The notes under the pieces: model-generated
Database searches by the model: none
What the model saw: only the letters and a program-made list of their open reading frames with translations
What the model was told of the DNA's origin: nothing
Position numbers and translations under genes: made by a program
In this document: piece by piece, positions 56,774 through 64,000 of the stretch
Layout of the letters: the number at the start of each line of letters is the position of its first letter
Numbering within the stretch: the stretch's first letter is position 1
From: Madurella fahalii
Taxonomy: Eukaryota > Ascomycota > Sordariomycetes > Sordariales
DNA: 64,000 nt
Reading direction: 5' to 3'
NCBI GenBank assembly: GCA_029876055.1
Contig: CM056875.1
Span: 1,922,001 to 1,986,000, forward strand

Positions 56774-58509
56774 ATGAGCAGTGTAGAGGAACCTCTTATA
56801 TCGCCGTCTTCCCCTTCCGGGGTCGAACGGCCAGAACACACCGACTACGACGATGTCGCTACCGCCACAACGCCTTCCGCCCCGACCTCCCCAACGCTTT
56901 TCATCTACCTCCTAACCCTCTCAGCCGGCCTCTCAGGCCTGCTTTTCGGCTGTAAGCCACCCTCTTCCCCTTCCCCCCGAACAACCTCTCAAAAGCCCCC
57001 GGCCGATGCCTAACCAAAACAAACCCGAACGAACCAGACGACACGGGCGTGATCTCCGCGACGCTCATCTCGCTAGGCACGTCCCTCTCGCAGCGGCCGC
57101 TCACGCCGCTCGACAAGTCGGTCATCACGTCGTCGACGTCGCTGCTCGCGCTGCTCGTCTCGCCCTTCTCGTCCGTCCTCGCCGACTCGCCCCGGCTGGG
57201 CCGCAAGCGCGTGATCCTCGCCGCCGACGTCCTCTTCGCCGCCGGCGCGGCGGTCCAGGCCGCCAGCGGGACCGTGCCGGCCATGGTCCTCGGCCGCGCC
57301 GTCGTCGGCATGGCCGTCGGCGCCGCCAGCTTCGTCACCCCCTTGTACATCGCCGAGCTGGCCCCCGCCCGGTTCCGCGGCAGGCTGGTCACCATGAACG
57401 TGGTCTGCATCACCCTCGGCCAGGTGGTGGCCTATCTGGTTGGGTGGGGGCTCGGGGAGTATGGCGACCAACGGACGGCGTGGCGCTGGATGGTGGGGCT
57501 GGGCGGAGTGCCGGCGGTTGTGCAGGGTGTTGTCATGGTGTTCATGCCTGAGACGCCGAGGTGGTTGGTCATGGTTGGGAGGGCGGGGGAGGCGAGGAGA
57601 GTGGTGGAGCGTGTCTTGGGTGGAACCGGTGGGAAGAGGGAGGTCGATGCTACGGTGAAGGGGATTGAGATTGAGGTGAGGGATGAGAGTGAGTCGAGGC
57701 GGTTGAGGATGGGGAGGAGGATAGGAAGGGGGACGGTGGAAGGGAAGGGTGGATGGATGGATTCAGTGGGGGAGTTGCTTGGGGTGAGGAGGAACAGGAG
57801 GGCGCTGGCGATTGCTTGTTTACTTCAGGGGCTGCAGCAGCTGTGTGGATTTGTAAGTCTTGGTGAAAAGAGCTTGCTCGAGTGAGACTGCTAACATGTT
57901 GCACAGAACTCGCTCATGTACTTCTCGGCTACGATATTTGCGATGCTCGGTTTCCCGGTTCCGACACTCACGTCTCTGGTCGTGGCCGTCACCAACTTTG
58001 CTTTCACCCTCGCCGCGCTCTTTCTTATCGACCGAATCGGGAGGAGGCGCATCCTCCTTTGGTCAATCCCGTTCATGGTCGCGGGGCTCATCCTTGCAGC
58101 ATACGGCTTCTCCTTGATCAACCTTGCCTCGCCTGATACGGCGAGACCTAGCATCAGCCCCGGCCAGAACGCAGCAGTCATTATCCTCATCAGCATCATG
58201 GTGTACGTCGCCGGCTATGCCATTGGGCTCGGCAACGTGCCTTGGATGCAGAGCGAGCTTTTTGCACTCAATGTTCGGTCTCTAGGGAGCGGCATTGCCA
58301 CGGCAACCAACTGGGGCGCAAACTTTGTCATTGGGCTGACTTTCCTGCTCCTGATGGATGCTCTCACTCCGTCGTGGACGTTTGTGCTCTACGCCGGGAT
58401 ATGCACCGCCGGCTATGGACTGATTTGGAAGTTCTACCCGGAGACGGCAGGGCTGAGTCTCGAAGATGCGGCGATGCTTCTCGAGGACGACAACTGGGGA
58501 GTGCGCTGA
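56774..58509 (+). CDS. MFS sugar transporter, inositol (ITR1)-like
   Basis: Three exons, 56774-56951, 57038-57852 and 57907-58509, giving 531 aa. It has twelve predicted membrane spans with sugar-porter signatures: GLLFGYDTGVISATLI (across intron 1), LADSPRLGRKRVILAADVLF (GRK loop), YIAELAPARFRGRLVTMN, PETPRWLVMVGR, QQLCGFNSLMYFSATIF (across intron 2), DRIGRRRILLW and FYPETAGLSLEDA. The QQLCGFNSLMYFSATIF block is typical of fungal myo-inositol:proton symporters. It should act at the plasma membrane. The C-terminal part of the large cytosolic loop (GEARRVVERVLGG onwards) is Gly/Arg-rich. Both introns have CTAAC branch sites. Confidence 0.92.
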
Positions 58510-59967
58510 GGCAAGTCGTATACCTCGGTGGGACCCAGAACATTCGTGATGCATCCATGCATTGCGGGCCGCGAAGCTAAGCTTTTTCCCACTAACAGCT
58601 CTGCTTGGCCAGGTCCATACCGAGGCACGCTGAGTGGAAACCGAAAACGCGAAGAGTCTCAAGTCGGCTCTTCAAGCAACTTCAGCTCAAGAGCTCCACG
58701 AGCGAGGCTATTCACGGCTATCAGCGGTAATTCACGGCTAGCCCGTAACTAATCCTAATCCTTCAAAACAATTCTGGCTCTTGGGCATCTTTGTTGGGCA
58801 GCGATGGAAAATCAAATAGGGGGATGGAAAAAAAAAAAAAAAAAAAAATCAAACTAACAGGGAAGAAAATTTCCATGGGCACCTGGCAGGACACTTAGCA
58901 GGAGATCCACTGGGGCAACCATCGGCGAGGGCCGACCGTAAGTTACGGGACCAGTCCGTTCGCGGCAAGTGAACTCTTTTCATGATTGGTGCATGCAAGG
59001 CATCGTGAGCACACTGTAAACGTGGTTTGACGTAATTCTGCAGCAACGCCACATACGGGGCCCCGGAGTTAAGACGGGCGTCGCTTCTCGAGGTAGAGCG
59101 AGACCCGCGCCGAAGTGTCCTCCGGAGCATGATACTATCGCTTGCATTCTCTAATCCCGAGGGTGGATGAATAATTGTTGCGACCGACCATATCAGCGGC
59201 CGGACCAGGCCAGGCGCATCTGCTGGGAACATATTCCTCCTAGTCTGAAGTTGAACTCCACTTTGGGTTGTCGCCCGTGGGTTGCGATGGAGTCGCTGAT
59301 GGGAACCGGCGGGGCTAGGCGGGGTCGCTTCTGTACCGGCAAGCCATGATCACCAACCATATAACTCACCAGAAATATCGGTTCGAGCCGACCGACGCAT
59401 CACTCATCTCGGACGGGCCGTTGTCAGTGCGCGAAACCGACGTTTTACGGATTACAGACTGCCGGGTCCATCGATCTCTCGGGATACAAGGGATACCGCG
59501 GACGGAGGCGATAGCCCAATTGGTAAGCAACGCTACTCAGTGCCACGAAAGCGCGAGTGCCGAGGCCGCACCGCGGACCCAGAAGGACCACATTCTCCCC
59601 CTTATCCTTGTACATCCATGTACATCCATGAATGACTGCAAACGGGCATTCCACTAGTGGGATCCATGATGTGTGCAAATCCATCTTTATTAGGACGGGC
59701 TGCCCCCCTCCTCGGGAGGCGAATGTCATCATCGCTAGTTGCTACTGCTTCTAGAACCGCGGTACTGACCAATATCCGCTCGTTCTCTTACTATACTGAA
59801 TTCTGTTTCTCTCCTGTCGCTTGCCTACATTGCCTGCTTTGCTTGCTTTGCTTGCGTGCTGTACCTGTTGATATTCCTTCCTCGACCGCGTTGGACAGAA
59901 CAGCGATCATCACCACAGAGTACAGGTACAAACAGCAGATACAAACCAGGGAAAGAAAAGGAACTCA
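58510..59967. other. Intergenic region between two transporter genes
   Basis: About 1.46 kb. It holds a short triplicated 'TTCACGGCTA'-like motif (about 58708-58742), an A20 run (58829-58848), a duplicated TGTACATCCATG (about 59607-59630), and a CT-rich leader with GCTTTGCTT repeats (about 59800-59860) before the MFS start. No gene supported. Confidence 0.55.
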
Positions 59968-61903
59968 ATGATTCACGACAACGTCGACCGCGCCGTCGCG
60001 GCGGCCGAGCGTGATGCCGCCTTCCCCGAGCGCGGAAGTGAGGAGATCGAGCGAGTCATCTCGGCATCATCCGTGTCGACGTCGTCCTCCGAGTCGTCCC
60101 ACAGGGGGGGCTGGATGAGCCGCGTCTCTACCCAAGCAGACCTGGAGAGACACCCCACCGAACTGAGCCGCATCCAGACGCAGCGGAGCCAACACAGTGC
60201 AACCGTCGGAAGAGCCTCCCGGAGCAAGGATGAGAAGAGGCCCCTGCCCTCCTTCGGCGCCGGAAAGCCGTACCCGCCGCTGCTACCAAACCAAGAAGAC
60301 TATGTCGTCGAGTTTGACGGCCCGGACGACCCTTTACATGCCCAGAACTGGCCGCTAAGGAAGAAGTATGTTTGCTTACTATCACTTACATCATCACTAT
60401 TATCCAAGGGCTAACGTGGGCTGTGATGACAGGATGGCCACGGCCGCGATTCTCGGCTTCACCACCATGACGTCTGCCTTTGGTTCGAGCATCTTCTCGG
60501 CTGCAACCCGCGCCGTTGGCGCAGAGTTTGGTGTCTCCTCCGATGTCTCACTCCTCGGCGTCTCCTTCTACGTTCTTGGCTTCGCGACCGGCCCGACCTT
60601 CTGGGCCCCACTATCCGAGCTCAAGGGCCGGCGCCTGCCCCTGGTAGCGTCCATGTTTGGCTTCTCCATCTTCAACATCGCATGTGCCGTTGCCAAGGAT
60701 CTCCAAACGGTCCTCATCGCTCGTTTCTTCGCCGGCTTCTTCGGCGCCTGCCCCTTGGCCGTCGTCGCCGCCGTCTTCTCGGACATGTTCGATAACCGGA
60801 CGCGAGGCATCGCCATCACCGTTTTCTCCATGACCGTCTTCACCGGCCCCTTGCTGGCGCCCTTTATCGGAGGCTTCATCGTGGACTCGTACCTCGGCTG
60901 GCGATGGACCGCCTACATTGTTGCCTTTATGGGCTTCCTTGCCTTTGGACTGGACGTGATCTTCCTACACGAGACGTACCCGCCCGCCATCCTCGTCGGC
61001 AAGGCTGTCGAGCTGCGCCGCCGCACCCTCAACTGGGGCATCCACGCTAAGCAGGAGGAGATCGAGATTGATATCAAGGAGCTCATCACCAAGAACTTCT
61101 CACGGCCCATGCGGCTGCTGTTCGGCGAGCCCATCGTCACGTTACTCTCCCTCTACATGGCCTTCATCTACGGCCTCCTATACCTCTTCCTCACCGCCTA
61201 CCCCTTCGTCTTCCAGGGCGTGCACGGCTTCTCGGCCGGTGTGTCCGGGCTCACCTTCTTCGGCATGATCGTGGGCCAGATCATCGCCGGCGTCACCGTC
61301 CTGCTCCAGCAGCCCTGGTACCAGCGGAAGCTGGCCGCCAACAACGGCGTGCCCGTGCCCGAGTGGCGTCTGCCCTCGGTCATCGCGGGCGGCGTCTCCT
61401 TCGCGGCGGGCCTCTTCTGGTTCGGCTGGTCCGGCTACAATAAGGAGATCCACTGGATCGTGCCCACCCTGTCGGGCCTCCTCAGCGGCTTCGGCCTGGC
61501 CTCCATCTTCCTCCAGGCCCTCAACTACCTCGTCGACGCCTACCTCATGTTCGCCGCCTCGGCCATCGCGGGCAACACCTTCCTCCGCTCGCTCGCCGGC
61601 GCCGGCTTCCCGCTCTTCTCGCGCTACATGTTCGAGGGCATGGGCATCCAGTGGGCCTCGACGCTGCTCGGCTGCGTGGCTGCCGCCCTGATCCCCATCC
61701 CCATTGTCTTCTACCTGTACGGCCACAAGATACGTGCGCGGAGCTCGTACGCCCCGACCCCGCCGCCCGAGACTCACCCCGCGGCCAGTGCTGGGAGCGA
61801 CTCGGATGAGTCTGAACCGGCCAATGAGAAAGAGGCCGTGCAGAATTCGGCTATGGCGAGCGTGCCGCGGCTAGATAGAGATCGTATTGGGAATGTTGTC
61901 TGA
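59968..61903 (+). CDS. MFS drug:proton antiporter (DHA1 family, multidrug/polyamine type)
   Basis: Two exons, 59968-60365 and 60433-61903 (67-bp intron, branch GCTAACG), giving 622 aa. A long hydrophilic Ser/Arg-rich N-terminus (about 130 residues) ends in the family mark YVVEFDGPDDPLHAQNWPLR. Twelve spans follow, with ELKGRRLPLVASMFGFSIFN (motif A), RFFAGFFGACPLAVVAAVFS, TVFTGPLLAPFIGGFIVDS (motif C of drug antiporters) and GWRWTAYIVAFMGFLAFG. The tail is acidic. The architecture matches fungal FLU1/TPO-like plasma-membrane exporters of drugs or polyamines. Motifs are intact; the actual substrate cannot be inferred. Confidence 0.92.
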
Positions 61904-63028
61904 GTGTGATGAAAGCAGAAAAATGGGTTGAAGGCTGCATGCGAGGACGCAGTTGATGCGAAGTGAAGCGGGGTGATTGCGGATGGGTTTGTTTGAGCAA
62001 CGGCGTTCCGGTTGGATGAAAATAAAAGGGGATGAACGGATGGAGATGCATGACGGGACGGAGCATTCATACCCAAAGCGTACTGATAGATTTTGTCATG
62101 TTTTGTAGCGGGGACAACCTAAATCTAGTAACTAATATCATCATTTGAATTTTCGGCGTCTGGTTACCAAGTCTAAAAGATTTCACAAAGATGCTACACG
62201 CAAAGAAAGCAACGCTCATCGTCCCACCACCCCCATGATGCACCCGAACCTAACCACGCTTTGCCACACTTAGATGCATAATAAACTCCCCGCAAAAGAA
62301 CCCCCTCCCATATGCTACAATCCAAACAGCTCTCCTTTTACCATCGGGACCGTTATCTTCCAACCTAGTGTTTGGTCTGATGCTGCTGTTCTGCAACCGT
62401 CATCATTCGGCTGGCGGTTGTCTGGCCTCAATATTGACGATGCTGAGCCCCCGCCTTTGGTGCATGTGTCCCGGCTGTTGGCGAAGGCTTTGGTTCTTTC
62501 CTCGAACTTAGCTCTGGCGTAGGACTGGTGAGGGCCATTAAGTTTTGCTCTTCTCCTGCGCCTTGCTCTTGCTCTCCAGTTATGCACCGACCACATTTAA
62601 CTGGGGTGAAATAGAGCGGTACCAGGAATGCGGCGGACGCTCAGATTGTTCTTCACGTTCAACATGGGAACATGTTGGCGCAACTGTCCCTAGAGGCCTT
62701 CCCTCGTGATATGGGGGTGGCGTGCGTCCCATACTGAACGTATCTCTTCCTACGCCCCGCCCTACGCTAGAGTGGAGAGTCCCTAGCTCGGATGGGTGTG
62801 GTATAACTGAGATATCCCCTTCCACTGCCCGTCGAGCCCCACTCTTGGTTGTGCAAGACGGATGACCGGAGCGGCGTCCGGGGGCATCCATCGGTCCAGA
62901 CGGACAGTTCTGCTTGTGCTCCCCCAGTCCTGTTACCAGCAAGGTGGACTGGGCTCTGGAGCGGACGGCAAAATGCGTGCCCTGGAGGGACCTCGTCATT
63001 GGCGTTCTCGACTGTCAAGTCAAGACAC
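61904..63028. other. Convergent intergenic region
   Basis: About 1.1 kb between the ends of the MFS gene and the WD40 gene. No gene or RNA supported; several antisense frames lack motifs. Confidence 0.55.
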
Positions 63029-64000
63029 CTATCGGAAAGAGATAACGGCAAGCTAATGGATGTTAGCTGTGATTGGTGTCGGGGGCTTAGGGTTGCCGTC
63101 GCCACTTACCCTATTCTCTAGGCCGTAGACCAATCTCTGGCCCTCAGAATCCCATCCCAAGCATGGTATAGCATCTTCCGTATCTGTACCGGAACTGGGG
63201 CTCTGCCAGCCTGGCTGTGGCACCCAGCTCGCTTTTGGCATCGCGTGATCACCGATCTTCCAAACCAGTATCCTGTCGTGCGTCGCAACGGCTACGAATG
63301 CTCCGCTGGGGCTGACCGCAAGGTTGTTGACTGCGAGCGGCGGCGGCATCGTTATGGAATACTTGGGCTTGGTTTCTGGGCTGCGCACATTCCAAATAAA
63401 AACAGCGCCGTCCTCGCCCCCAGATACAAGCAGCCTCTCATCCTCGGCAGGTTCCTCTTGCAAAGGTTGCCAGCGGAGGCTGGTGACACCTCCGTCGTGG
63501 GCGCGGATCGAGCGGCGCTTACCAGACTCATCCCAGATCTATACTGTAGTCAGCGCCAATATTCATGGGTTGCACTAATGGGGTTAAGAGAACTCACGTC
63601 AATGTAGCCCTTGTCGCTAGCCGTAGCTACCAGCTTAGAGCGCCAATCGAACTCTACGAGGGCGAAGTGTTCATCTTTGCCCGTCTGGAACTCCCTACCA
63701 CGAACTATACCCTGATCGGTGCACCGGAAGGTTACCAGCAAATCGCCTCCGCAGAGGAGGAATTCTGTCTCGCTGATCCAGGCTGCGTCGAGGCTGTCGG
63801 AGCGGAGGTCGTGGTCGAGGGGGTGGGACATCGAGTTCACCATTGAAGGGGACGAGATGTGAAGCAACGTGCCGCTATTTCCGAGACCGTTGCTCAGGTC
63901 GGGGCTGATGGCAAGGAGGAAGTTGTTGTTGGGGCTCCAACAGAGGTTGGTGACGGGCGAGTCCAGGCCGTCAAAGCGATGCACGCTACTCCCGTCGACA
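63029..64000 (-). CDS. WD40-repeat protein, TBL1/Sif2-like, 3' part (partial)
   Basis: The gene enters from the right edge; its start lies beyond 64000. Three exons are visible: 64000-63598, 63538-63110 and a final 24-nt exon 63052-63029. WD40 blades are seen in SPVTNLCWSPNNNFLLAISP, WRSKLVATASDKGYID-IWDE, DERLLVSGGEDGAVFIWNV and NNLAVSPSGAFVAVATHDRI. The last blade closes with CLGWDSEGQRLVYGLENR-LAVISFR and a TAG stop. That ending (HCLxWD...VAVI) recalls the TBL1/Sif2 family of LisH-WD40 co-repressor subunits, which act with Set3/NCoR-type deacetylase complexes in the nucleus. The family call is tentative because the N-terminal LisH region is outside the window. The tiny last exon is supported by a GCTAAC branch site and phase. 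Confidence 0.75.

Noticed and set aside
59505..59580. Possible tRNA (A-box-like TAGCCCAATTGG)
   Set aside because: No B box or cloverleaf can be folded from the downstream sequence.
61178..61777. Antisense frame of about 199 codons within the MFS gene
   Set aside because: Its GC-rich Glu/Gly/Ala composition is the typical shadow of a highly expressed coding strand.

Overview
This is nuclear DNA of a filamentous ascomycete, most likely a Sordariales/Chaetomiaceae-type Sordariomycete. The evidence is GC-rich coding sequence, many introns of 48-90 bp with GTRNGT-like donors and CTNAC branch sites close to YAG acceptors, CT-rich leaders, and protein families typical of that group. The taxon is an inference; no marker gene is present. 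I rebuilt 20 protein-coding genes by joining exons by hand, so splice junctions are predictions supported by phase, splice signals and recalled family conservation. One tRNA-Gly(GCC) gene is also present.

Left part (1-16.3 kb): the 5' end of an OPT-family transporter (minus, partial); a long gap with a (CT)n tract; a secreted GH71 alpha-1,3-glucanase with two C-terminal CBM24-like repeats, followed on the same strand by a cytochrome P450; RAV1, the V-ATPase assembly regulator (minus); then a 3.5 kb gene-free stretch holding a 21-copy, 20-bp minisatellite and smaller repeats.

Middle (16.3-43.8 kb): mainly housekeeping genes. These are a mitochondrial PP2C phosphatase, a GH63-type glycosidase with an apparent 3-nt micro-exon and a GC-AG intron, tRNA-Gly, ATP synthase OSCP, MOB1, a secreted six-hairpin glycosidase, LSM1 divergent from an Sds3-like deacetylase subunit, an AsaB/CmcJ-like desaturase, a large AT-hook protein with an apparent one-base frameshift, and the proteasome subunit RPN6 divergent from SOF1 (11 exons, including 6-nt and 10-nt coding exons).

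Right part (43.8-64 kb): an RGS-domain protein with three C-terminal membrane segments; a small three-exon putative secreted or GPI-anchored protein; a predicted pseudokinase; a membrane-anchored SDR; an inositol-type sugar transporter; a multidrug-type MFS transporter; and the 3' half of a TBL1/Sif2-like WD40 gene running off the right edge.

I see no CRISPR array, intact transposon or convincing secondary-metabolite cluster. The most unusual signals are the micro-exons, the frameshifted AT-hook gene, the pseudokinase, the palindrome-bearing minisatellite and the small secreted-protein gene at 48.5-49.3 kb.
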